Positions 22,967-31,612 of a DNA stretch of 64,000 nt are shown here, in pieces (position 1 is the stretch's first letter; each line of letters begins with the position of its first letter). The position numbers and the translations under genes are program-made. A model generated the notes under the pieces. It was given only the letters and a program-made list of their open reading frames with translations, made no database searches and was not told where the DNA came from. This stretch comes from Diphasiastrum complanatum (lineage: Eukaryota > Streptophyta > Lycopodiopsida > Lycopodiales > Lycopodiaceae). The DNA lies in NCBI GenBank assembly GCA_029204225.1, contig CM055096.1:6510316-6574315 (forward strand), given 5' to 3'.

Positions 22967-24120
22967 GATTCTAATGTTTCTTCAACTTTTAGGTTCTGTC
23001 CTAAAGCACTTAGCACTCACTTTTCTCTCAACAAATGATAGATAAAGAGATCTATGAAGATTTAGGACCCTAAAACACTTCTATCTTGAACCTAGATGGT
23101 TTCCAAGCATAGAAAGGAAGATTGAAACACATGCAACACTTTGCACACACTAAGAATGGATTACAAAATCAAACCAACCTGAACACACTCTTGCTTAAGC
23201 TCTCAAACTTTCCAGCAAGTGACCAAATCAAGTTATGGTGTGAAGAGTTACTTGCATTCTTAGAAAATACCCAAAACTAGGATGCCAAGATTACCTAGTA
23301 ATGAACAAACTTGATCAACATATGATCAACACACTAAGATATTGATTCAACCTGTAAAACCACATGTAAACCACACTTCTAAAAGTTTATAAACTCCAGC
23401 AAGTGATAAATACAAGATTTAGAGGTGAATGAATGAGCACACTTAGTGAATCACAAGACTAGCTTCACTATCTTGTCAAATCTTGGTGTTTAGATGTAGA
23501 TCTAAGATCACTTCACATGAGAATGTTCCTCAACCTGTTAAGAACCTGAAAACACACTTGCATAATGGTTAACACCTTCCAGCAAATGCTCCAATCAAAT
23601 TACATAAGGAGAGTTACTTACATGCTCAACAAAGTACACCAAAATTTATGCCAAAATTGATGACAATCTTTACAATATGCTCTTCACAATGGAGCTTACA
23701 ATATGTTCACCCAAAAAAGGGGATCTTTCATCCAAATGGGAGCTTTGCTCAGCCTTTAGGAGAATTACAACTCACTCAAAAGAGCATTTGTCATCCACTT
23801 AAGGAGAAGTTTCATCCACTTAAGGAGAGTGTTCATCCAAGAATGGAGATTGTCAACAATAGGATTGAAAAGAACATTGTTAGTATTGAATATGCACAAG
23901 CCTCACAATCACAAATGATTAGGTGTTATGATCTGATCCAAAATAGTTTCTTTTCAGCCTCTGATCTTCAATAGACCTGAAATATGCTTTTGATCCACAA
24001 GTTCAACTCACAAAACAAAGGTTAGTAAGATTTGATCAACAAAGCAATGCAAAATCATGCTAGAACTTGATCAAACATCCAAATATCACCAAAAATGGAA
24101 TACTTACTGTAAATAGAAGC
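22967..24120 (-). other. 5' leader of element 3 with degenerate tandem repeats
   Basis: About 1.15 kb of untranslated leader lies between the primer site and gag. Three degenerate units start at about 23176, 23349 and 23530 on the plus strand. Each begins with an AACCTG block and contains TTCCAGCAARTG or a close variant, giving a period of about 175-180 bp. A shorter tandem (TCATCCACTTAAGGAGA) repeats at 23794-23835. No long open frame is supported. Leaders of retroelements often carry packaging and translation signals; that role here is only inference. Confidence 0.7.
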
Positions 24121-24138
24121 CAACCAGCTCTGATACCA
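24121..24138 (-). other. Primer-binding site of element 3 (initiator tRNA-Met)
   Basis: Directly inside the 5' LTR the minus strand reads TGGTATCAGAGCTGGTTG. TGGTATCAGAGC is the classic complement of the 3' end of plant initiator tRNA-Met used by copia elements. Confidence 0.95.
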
Positions 24139-24793
24139 TGTGAAAAATACAGATCCTAAGTGGATCTAAACTCCAAGATCATTGGCTTGAATGCTTGCAC
24201 TCCAAACTACATAAGCTAGGAATTGGCAACACATTCTATGCTACCTAGAATGCAAAGAACTTGATCAAAAAGCATTTATCACAAATGGAAACTTCCATAA
24301 ACATCAAGTGCGGCCCAAAATAGCATTATACAGTCCATAATACATCAGCCTACCACTTTTGGAAAGCACCTAAGATCATACACAATAGCTTGAAGACAAT
24401 ACACACAACAATGCTCTCAATGGAGGAAGAAACAATGACAATGATCTATTGATCTCAATGAAGCATACAAAAGGTTTCTCCAACCTGTTCTCCACGACTT
24501 CCCTACTATTTATGGATGAGGAAGATGACTCTCTCTCCTCTCTCTAGAAGGTACTTGACCCTAGATATTCCCTATATAGGAAAAATAGCTAAAAATGGCT
24601 TATATGACCAAAATACATCAAAATGGTCTCATTTTGAAGGGTATGAAGTTTGACACTTCATCATACTGAAAAAATACAGTAAATAAAAACATTGTGGCCT
24701 GGTTCACACGTGTGAAACTCCAGAACCAAAACTATTTACAATTTTAGCCAATTTAGGCCTCAAACTAGCTAGGAAATGTTGACAATTTTCACA
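24139..24793 (-). repeat. 5' LTR of element 3 (right on plus strand)
   Basis: This 655-bp LTR appears identical to 18359-19013. Read on the minus strand it begins TGTGAAAATTGTC. It has the G-box palindrome TTCACACGTGTGAA (24703-24716) near LTR position 84 and a TATA-like palindrome CCTATATAGG (24571-24580) about 130 bp further on. This is a plausible U3 promoter layout. Confidence 0.97.
24571..24580 (-). promoter_or_regulatory. Putative TATA box of element 3
   Basis: The palindrome CCTATATAGG lies mid-LTR, upstream of the gag reading direction and downstream of the CACGTG palindrome at 24703-24716. Position and sequence suggest the core promoter; no transcript start is known. Confidence 0.5.
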
Positions 24794-24798
24794 GTGCT

Positions 24799-25040
24799 AA
24801 CGATTTCAAAGTTAGTAACTATGAAATTGAACATGATTTCTATCACAATTGTTCTGTTCAAAATTGATAGGCATAGTCATGCACGAGAAAAGAGGAAGAT
24901 AGCTTATTCCGATTTGCTCGAATACTTTTCATTCGAGTTCGTTTCTTTTCGAGTTCGTGTCTTTTCGAGTTTGTTTTTTTTGAGTTCGTCTCTTTTCGAG
25001 TTCGTTTTTTTCGAGTCATCTCTCACACCTCTTTCCAACA
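24799..25040 (+). repeat. 3' LTR of element 2, second part
   Basis: The LTR resumes with AACGATTTCAAAGTTAGT after the GTGCT duplication, matching 14699 in the 5' LTR. It ends TTTCCAACA like the LTR of element 1. It holds a run of TTTCGAGTTCGT units near 24940-25010. Confidence 0.88.
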
Positions 25041-25523
25041 CTAGAGACCACGAGGGCTTCTCACTTGGGAAATGGTGGCAAGAGATATTTTTGAGACCAC
25101 TTTGTATGTCTACCCTATACCCATTTGTGATATTTGACTATTGATTGTTCCTTTTTTTTTTTTTGCTCTGGGGAGTTTTTTGTAACACACGTTGGAATAA
25201 AATGCTCTCTTTATATGATCAAAATTTGGAATGTTTGTGCAGCGGTCCGCCGTGGGGCTTCTCCCACACATGACGAGTATATGTTTGCGTATTCCCACGG
25301 TACGCAGTCAGTACTTGAGTTATTGGAGAGGCAGGGCGTGCGTATAAACTGGGATGCTGCACCTCAGGTACGACATGAAATCCATTTTATCTTTTTTAAA
25401 GTTGCTATTATTTCTCACTCCCATACGATTGTTCAGAAGACTAATTTATGTGTCTTGCGCATGCAGGAACAACAAGGTCCATATGACGGAGATGATGAGG
25501 AGGAATTAGATAGTTCTAGCTAG
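25041..25523 (+). pseudogene. Ptta/En/Spm-like gene, copy B, 3' part
   Basis: After the CTAGA duplication the sequence continues with TRASHLGNGGK, matching AGPSHLGNGGQ in copy A. Two probable exons follow. Exon 25243-25367 sits between TTTGTGCAG and GTACGA and encodes ASPTHDEYMFAYSHGTQSVL. Exon 25467-25523 follows CATGCAG and encodes a short acidic tail (DGDDEEELDSSS) ending at TAG. The minus-strand gene at 27447-28511 has the same layout (PTKEEYEYAYRESYDALVDK, then an acidic tail), which supports the gene model. Element 2 disrupts it upstream. Confidence 0.6.
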
Positions 25524-26159
25524 TGTTTTGGCTCTATATCTAGCCTCTCCATGTTTATAGACACTTGTGTACATGTTTTTACATCTATTGTTTTTATTCG
25601 TACATTTGCCAGCCGTCTTTCGATGCAGCTGGTTTTTTATGTAATCTTAAACCTTGACTAGTCATGTAATTGAAATGTATTTGGCCCTAAAACCATGTAG
25701 AAATGTTTAATTTATTTATTATAAAGTGTAATTATTGTGGTTAACGTGTGATTATTGTGGTGTACTGTAATATATTCAACTATGGTTGAATGCAAAACAT
25801 GGGCGGTCACATCCTATGCGACTTGCATCACAATTCGGTAGAAAGGTGTTTTAGGAATCAACAACCTCGTGTGTCTCTGAAGAGTTCTAATTCCCTTAAG
25901 CTAGGGAGCACATCTAGGTCTAACTCTTTTCCCTACCCCATGACTGGCAGGATTAGGAGTTGGACATGTTCGCTGAACGAAAGAAGACAGCCTTGTTGTC
26001 TACTTGGTCCGAGCCATTGGTATCGCAACAACATGAGAAAGGATAGGATCTCGTTGGAAGTATGGCAAGAAATACGTGATGGCAATATCGGAACAATGCA
26101 AGACGACGGGCTCCAGACTGCGGAATTCCAATGTGGGTCTTGCGTCTTTGCGATATTGG
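25524..26159. other. Non-coding 3' flank, no supported gene
   Basis: The stretch downstream of copy B is AT-rich up to about 25790. After that open frames exist on both strands, but they overlap each other and neither shows a recognisable domain. Confidence 0.45.
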
Positions 26160-26345
26160 ATTCACAATGTGCAAATAGAAGGGTTCTAATTAGAGAAAGA
26201 GAAAGAAATGACCAAATCAAAACAAAAACTGATATATTGCTAGGAATTGCACGTGTGGATAACAAACATGTTTCGTATGTGATGTCAGCCTATCTCATCA
26301 CATCCACGTGGGCAAACACGTGTGCAGTTATATGATTTGAACAAG
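26160..26345 (-). promoter_or_regulatory. G-box-rich promoter-like module, copy 1
   Basis: Read on the minus strand this matches 49278-49500: CACACGTGTTTGCCCACGTG, then a stretch ending CAATTCCTAGCAATATAT, then a CT-rich leader and TTAGAACCCTTCTATTT. CACGTG occurs at 26250-26255, 26305-26310 and 26317-26322. CACGTG (G-box) is the core bound by plant bZIP and bHLH factors. It may be part of an LTR U3 region, but no partner LTR was found. Confidence 0.55.
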
Positions 26346-26394
26346 TGTCCTTTCTTGATTTGGCCATTTTTTTAAAGCGTATCTCATTATCCTC

Positions 26395-26900
26395 GCACTG
26401 CACACAACAACACCCACAGCGATTTGCGACGTGTTTTGTGACGTGAATCGCGAGCTTAATTTTTTTTTTAATTCGTCACGGATGTTGGAAAAACATGTCG
26501 CTATAAGGTCATCGGAATCCAATGACTTTCAAACACGTTGCAGTTCGACAGGCACAACGTGCCGGATTTTGAAACAAAAAATCCCGATGACGGAAAGCCG
26601 TTCCGACGTGGACGTCACATGAACATCCAAAGACGTCGCAAAAGAAGTGACGTGGACGTCGCATTGTGACATCCCAGAACCCTATCGGATTTCGACGTCT
26701 GTAAATACAGAATGATCCTAAAATTACTCCGACGGATGTCCGACGCCCATCCGACGTCCATCCGACGTATACTTGGACGTTGGATTCCGATGTCCTAGAT
26801 AGTTGTCGGAATCCGACGTCTGTTAACAGAATGATCAAAAAAAATGTCCGACGTCTATCCGACGCATTAGGACGTCGGATTCTGATGTCCCAAATTAGGT
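26395..26900. repeat. GACGTC-rich block, probable CACTA subterminal repeats
   Basis: GACGTC occurs about eight times between 26605 and 26880, together with variants such as TCCGACGCC and GGACGTTGGATTCCGAYGTC, in both orientations. En/Spm (CACTA) elements carry many short direct and inverted motifs just inside their ends, where the transposon protein binds. Ptta-like and TNP2-like genes follow at 27.4-31.6 kb in the orientation expected for one CACTA element. A true CACTA terminus was not found. Confidence 0.5.
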
Positions 26901-27446
26901 AAAAATAAATAAAAAATGCGTAAAAAACAGTGCATGTATTTTTATCTGACTGTTCTTGGAGTTGATTTCTTGGAGAAGCGATGTTCGTGAATTGTTTTTA
27001 AAACAGTATTTTCGAGTTGCATTCAACATTTGAATCAAACAACAAACTAAGCATGAGGTGCTTTTCATTCTTAAACTACTTTTCATTTTATATTTTATTG
27101 CATTACTTCATGTCCATTATGAATGACAATACTTTAATGCATTGCTTTGTGCACATCATAAATTTCATTTAGATTTCTATATATGATATTGATTGTTGTT
27201 TTGAAATTTGACATTGCACATGGTTTTAATTTCTTAGTTGGTTATTACGTCAATCCACATCTCTAAATTTGACATTGCAATTTTTGAAGAAAGAACATTG
27301 CACATATAAAAGCAATAGCAGTATAGCACGATCATTTGCAATAATAATATTTTCATAATATCAATCAATGTATTACAAAATTGGTACTTTAATGTCGCAC
27401 TAGTCTTTCTAGATCTAACATCAACTAAAATTTATAAACCTAATCT

Positions 27447-28511
27447 ACTCATCGTCGTCATGACGTCCAGTCTGCATGAACACAAGCAAACAAACTACAT
27501 TAATATTTAATGTTTGATTGTAATAAATTAAATAAAATTGATGTTAGAATACAAACCACATTAGTATGAATACAAAAACTAGTACTTACATTTGGAGGAT
27601 GACCCTCGCTCTTTAGTTTGTCAACTAGTGCGTCGTACGATTCCCTGTAGGCATATTCGTATTCCTCCTTAGTTGGCAGACGTCCATAGTCCGCCAACTA
27701 TCCATGCATTCAATTTAAGTTGAAATTAATTTAGGACTACGTTGATTGTTGTTGTTTCCCGGTTTCTGGCTCTCTGAGGAGTTCTTCTTACAACTGTTGA
27801 GTGAGATTTCAGTTAAAGGTTGTTGTAAGCAGCTAGTCATAATGCATATTAAAAAATAAAAACATATGAAATCAAAGATAAACTATAAGAGTAGTGTAAG
27901 TTCACTTACCCTACTTGCTTGCAATCCCGTCTTTCCACTCGAGCCCAACCTAGAATTGCCGATCCCATGCATCCTAGCGGCCGCAGCATCTTTCTGAATC
28001 TTGTATTTATCTGGTGTTCGTTCATCCGCTTTTACACGGTTCCAATTATTTCTTGAACACCAGGAGGGCTTGGATTTCCCATCCCTATAGGCTCGTCATG
28101 CCATACCATGACAATGCCTAATCCATAAGCTCATATGCTTATGTATTTCCTTCTCCTCGAATTCCTCTTCTTATTGGAATTCGTCACGAAGGATACCAAT
28201 AACCTGTCATTTATTGGCGGCAGGTTGTTCGGACCATTTACTAAATAATCTGTCGCCAAAATGGCGTTGGCATAAAGAATAGAGTAGGTCCAAAACCACC
28301 CTCCCTTTTCTATTGGCAATTACATTGCCTTGAGGATCCACGTCTTTGTGGATGACTCTTCGGTGGGGGCTGGAGCCGCGGCCGCTTGTGAGGGACCACC
28401 CTCATCTTGGCTAAGCATACTTTGCAATTGTGTTTTCTGCTCAGGAGTTAATGATTCATATAAATTTTTTACATAGTCTTCCGAGCTTTCACCACTGCCT
28501 AACCCCGACAT
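27447..28511 (-). pseudogene. Ptta/En/Spm-type gene of a CACTA element, copy C
   Basis: On the minus strand a start at 28511 (MSGLGSGESSEDYVKNLYES) leads into an acidic Gln-rich segment and an Ala/Pro stretch. A frame change near 28330 is followed by FSKWSEQPAANK, IHKHMSLWIRHC, SRNNWNRVKADERTPDKYKI and RMHGIGNSRLGSSGK. A donor GTAAGT lies near 27911. The next exon (about 27700-27594) encodes PTKEEYEYAYRESYDALVDK before GTAAGTAC. The last short exon after CATGCAG ends in TGRHDDDE and a stop at 27447. The pattern fits Transposase_24 proteins. In-frame stops (near 28210, 28160, 28100) make it a relic. Confidence 0.6.
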
Positions 28512-28789
28512 GATTACTACATTCATAAACATACAATACATTAAAATAAATCCTTATATATTGAAATGAAGTAGAAAAGAAAATCGATTACAGAACTTTA
28601 ATGCATATTGGAGTGGGACTTTCATACATGTTAGAAGAGAGATATGCATGTAGAGCTCAAGCCTGCACCAAGATGCAAAAACATCATATAAGCGACAATG
28701 TATAAGAATAGTCCTATCTGAAAATTAAAACATTAGAATCATACAATAATTTTATGTTATTTGTGTTTTGTACTTGTGCATATATGCAG
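28512..28789. other. Spacer between divergent Ptta-like and TNP2-like genes
   Basis: This AT-rich stretch lies between the minus-strand and plus-strand CACTA genes. It probably holds the 5' flanks or outer introns of both. No motif was identified. Confidence 0.4.
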
Positions 28790-29910
28790 TTTATCACAAC
28801 GAGATGAACTACATTCAGATCAGTCTAGCAATGAAGACACTACTCAAGTTAACAAGGTAAGTAGTAAATATGCATGTTTTCTTGTTCATAAAAACTTTGT
28901 TATCATAAGTTAAAATATTGTGCTAAAGTGACATGTACTTGAATTTTGTTTCTTGTAGAGAAATTATTTTCAAAATAAAATATGGTGCACATGCCTCAAG
29001 TGTGATGGACAAAAGATACGTGAAAGACGCATTGTTGAAAATCATTTGTGGAAGTTTGGACAAAAAAAAGAGGTCAACCGTCGAATCTGGAAGACGTTGA
29101 GGTTTGTAAATTTTATATGATTTTTTTTTATTATAATCTTTGTCAATCTATATATGTCACTTATGGAATTTGTTTCATGTGTGTAGCCTATACATCGAAT
29201 GCCATTCCACAGAGTTGATCCATCCGTGTTTAGTTACAATCAACGTCAAGTTTTGATAGACATGAGAAGACAAAGAATGAAACAAATTGAAGAGGCAAAC
29301 ACAATTGAAAAAAAGAATAATCAACTTGATTCTAATGATTATGATGATAAGGTGAAACATGATGAAGCAATGCACAACATGTTTGAATCTTACTTTGAAA
29401 CAAATGAGAATGACGATATGCATGCATCTTCTAATGAAAACAGAGATCACGAACAATTTGAGATGGATGAAGATGAGATTCTATTGCGCAAGGAGGCAAA
29501 CACTCCTCTATATCCTGGAGCATCCATTTCGAGACCTCATTTTCATCGTTGGAACTTGTTTGCGAAGAAGTAGATCTAGATGAGCTAGATTCAGATGCAT
29601 TAGTCTCTTGATTAATGCGCTCATCAATTTCCTACGTCAATTCTTATTCTAAACCTTCAAGCAACATACAAATGGAGTGATTGTAGCGTGACATCTTTAT
29701 TCGGGTACTTAACGCATAACACAACTATTATACTTTATAGCGTATTTACATTAAGTTAATTTTTTTTCTTTTCTAACAACTCACATTGCTCTTTTTTTAG
29801 GTTGTTGCATCGAATACTTCCAAAAGAAAATGTGATACCTAAAACACGAAAAGAAGCAAAAAAGATGATGACCGTGCTTGGAATGGATTACGACACAATA
29901 CATGTTTTAC
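28790..29910 (+). pseudogene. TNP2-like CACTA transposase, 5' part
   Basis: A probable exon 28790-28857 ends in GTAAGTAG. The next, 28959-29101, encodes a Cys motif typical of the transposase-associated domain (IWCTCLKCDGQK, then IRERRIVENHLWKFG). A longer segment at 29199-29573 encodes an acidic linker. A segment from 29801 encodes ILPKENVIPKTRKEAKKMMT and GMDYDTIHV, matching the start of the TNP2 (Transposase_21) domain. The gene is then interrupted by a 1.1-kb insertion and resumes near 31002. The intron-exon layout and domain order are those of CACTA transposases. Confidence 0.72.
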
Positions 29911-29920
29911 AAGTAGAGGT

Positions 29921-31000
29921 CAGGAAGTCCTCCAAATCCAAGGTAGAGCCTCCAAATGTCCTCCAAGCAACCTGCAAGCTTCAAGATGCTCCCCAGCTCC
30001 AAGCTAGGATGCCTCCACCTACAAGTAAGGATCTGCAAGCCTCCAAGGATCTCTCCTCCATCTGTGTCCCTACTCGTTAAACACAAAGATAGATAACAAG
30101 TTGGCCTCAAGTATTCACCACCCAACCATAGCTAGATCCAAGCTCCAAGCAAGACCTATCTAGCACCCCCTTGCTAACCATAAACAAATCACAAGCATAT
30201 CACAACACTCCATAGCATACTCAAGGTCCAAACCCTACTTATGTCCCATACCATAAGCAAGATCCAGACCTTAAGCATACTACCACAAGAAAGCACTCTA
30301 CACACTAGTAGCAACAGTAGAGCATAAGTAAAGCAAACAAGAGAGATCTCCCCCCTCCCGATGGATGCCCTACTACCCTCATATAGATGGTCCATGGACC
30401 CCTCCAATGCACTATGGAGTTCCATGCACATCCAATGAGAGAGAGAGAACCCTAGGGGAGTTAAAGAATCTCCAAAAGCCTCCATAGGCTTATGGAATGT
30501 CAAGAGACTCCTTCCATAACCTATGACTCTTTGAATGCCTTTCTTGTGGGAGTTGGGAACTCAATGGACACTTTAGAAGGGCGCCCTCCTACTAGGTCCC
30601 ATTGCCCAAGTTGTGAAAGTATACTTTGGTCCTAGACCAATAAAGTGATATGGTTCAAAGTTGAGGCCCAAGGTTTAGAAAAATAGTCATCCAATGACTT
30701 TCTAACACCTCTCTAGGTTCCATACCTCCATCCAAGGCATAGACACCTATTTGCCCTTAACCAAGGACACTAGTACCTTAATCTAAGATACCTACCCTTA
30801 ATACTAAGGATACCCCTTATTCAAAGGTCACGTGACTCCATACCTCCAACTAAGGTATAGTCACTTGTCTACCCTTATCCAAGGGCACATACCCTTAATC
30901 CTAAGGGTACCTTGTCATTTAGCCCCCAGCACTAAATGGACTATTAGGGGTCTAAAGTACTGCTAGTTACATAGGTATGTAACCACATGCATGTCCAGAA
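29921..31000. mobile_element. Unclassified 1.1-kb insertion within the TNP2 gene
   Basis: TNP2 homology stops at IHV near 29910 and resumes with a zinc-finger-like piece near 31020, so the sequence between is inserted. It is non-coding. It contains many CCTCCAA units at its left end and a degenerate duplication near 30719 and 30836 (CCATACCTCCAWCYAAGGYA). The junction regions CATGTTTTACAAGTAGAGGT and CATGTTCTATATAGAGGT are similar, which could be an imperfect target duplication of about 18-20 bp. No terminal repeats were identified. Confidence 0.5.
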
Positions 31001-31001
31001 G

Positions 31002-31612
31002 ACCATGTTCTATATAGAGGTGAGCATTCAGAAAAGCTTCAATGTCCAATATGTAACGCTTCACGTTTTCAAGATGACGTACAAGGGAATAAAGTGCCAC
31101 GAAAAGTGTTACGACATTTTTCAATTATCCCACAATTGCAACGTTTATTTTGATGTAAATCTTTGGCACAATTAATGAATTGGCATGTCAAAAATCGGAT
31201 GATGTGATGCGAGTACCAAGAGATTCACCTGCATGGAAACATATTGAAGACCAATGGCCCGAGTTTAAAAACAAACCTCGTAATTTGAGATTTGGCCTTG
31301 CTATGGATGGTCTAAATCCTTTTAGAGTTCAAGCATCAACTTGGTCCACATGGCCAGTTGTGCTCGTTAATTATAACATACCTCCATGGTTGAGTATTAA
31401 AACAAGACACTTGTTATTGGCTTTATTGATTCCAGGAAAGTAGAAGGCCAAGAACATGGATGTGTATCTTCCACCTTTGGTCGATGAATTGTGCATTCTT
31501 TGGAATGGTATTCACGCTTACGACATCTCGAGACCTTTACAGCAATGGAACTTCGTTGTTCGTGGAATTCTAATGTGGATGATGCATGACTACCCTGATT
31601 TAAGCGAATGTT
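31002..31612 (+). pseudogene. TNP2-like CACTA transposase, continuation
   Basis: Frames here encode the core of the TNP2 domain: QCPICNASRFQD (near 31040, frame-corrected), SDDVMRVPRDSPAWKHIEDQ, FGLAMDGLNPFRVQASTWST (31290-31350), WPVVLVNYNIPPWLSIKTRH and LLIPGK. A TAG at 31441 precedes KNMDVYLPPLVDELCILWNG and VVRGILMWMMHDYPDL. Homology ends near 31612, where copia sequence begins. Stops and frame changes make it non-functional. Confidence 0.8.

Larger units (their letters stand above)
18359..24793 (-). mobile_element. Copia element 3, complete and very young, nested
   Basis: This full-length Ty1/copia element lies on the minus strand. It has two 655-bp LTRs (TGTG...CACA) that appear identical base for base. 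The primer-binding site, a polypurine tract, gag and an uninterrupted 1161-codon pol are all in place. It is flanked by GTGCT at 18354-18358 and 24794-24798. The same site, with GTGCT once, is preserved in the 5' LTR of element 2 near 14695, which proves the insertion point. It is the best candidate in the window for a recently active element. The one caveat is that gag and pol are in different frames. Confidence 0.97.
13707..25040 (+). mobile_element. Copia element 2 (old, decayed, contains nested element 3)
   Basis: This Ty1/copia element is bounded by LTRs starting TGTTGGATTTATCTCC (13707 and 17414) and flanked by CTAGA on both sides. The internal region is only about 2.7 kb, far below the usual 4 kb or so. 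The end of the 5' LTR, the primer site, most of gag and all of protease are gone. The two LTRs differ at many positions by eye, so it is old. Its 3' LTR received element 3 (18359-24793). Confidence 0.92.

Noticed and set aside
23648-23974. 108-codon frame in the leader of element 3
   Set aside because: It is antisense to the element, made of short tandem repeats, and has no family resemblance.
25790-26335. 181-codon plus-strand frame as a gene
   Set aside because: It overlaps the minus-strand G-box module and a competing minus-strand frame, and shows no recognisable motif.
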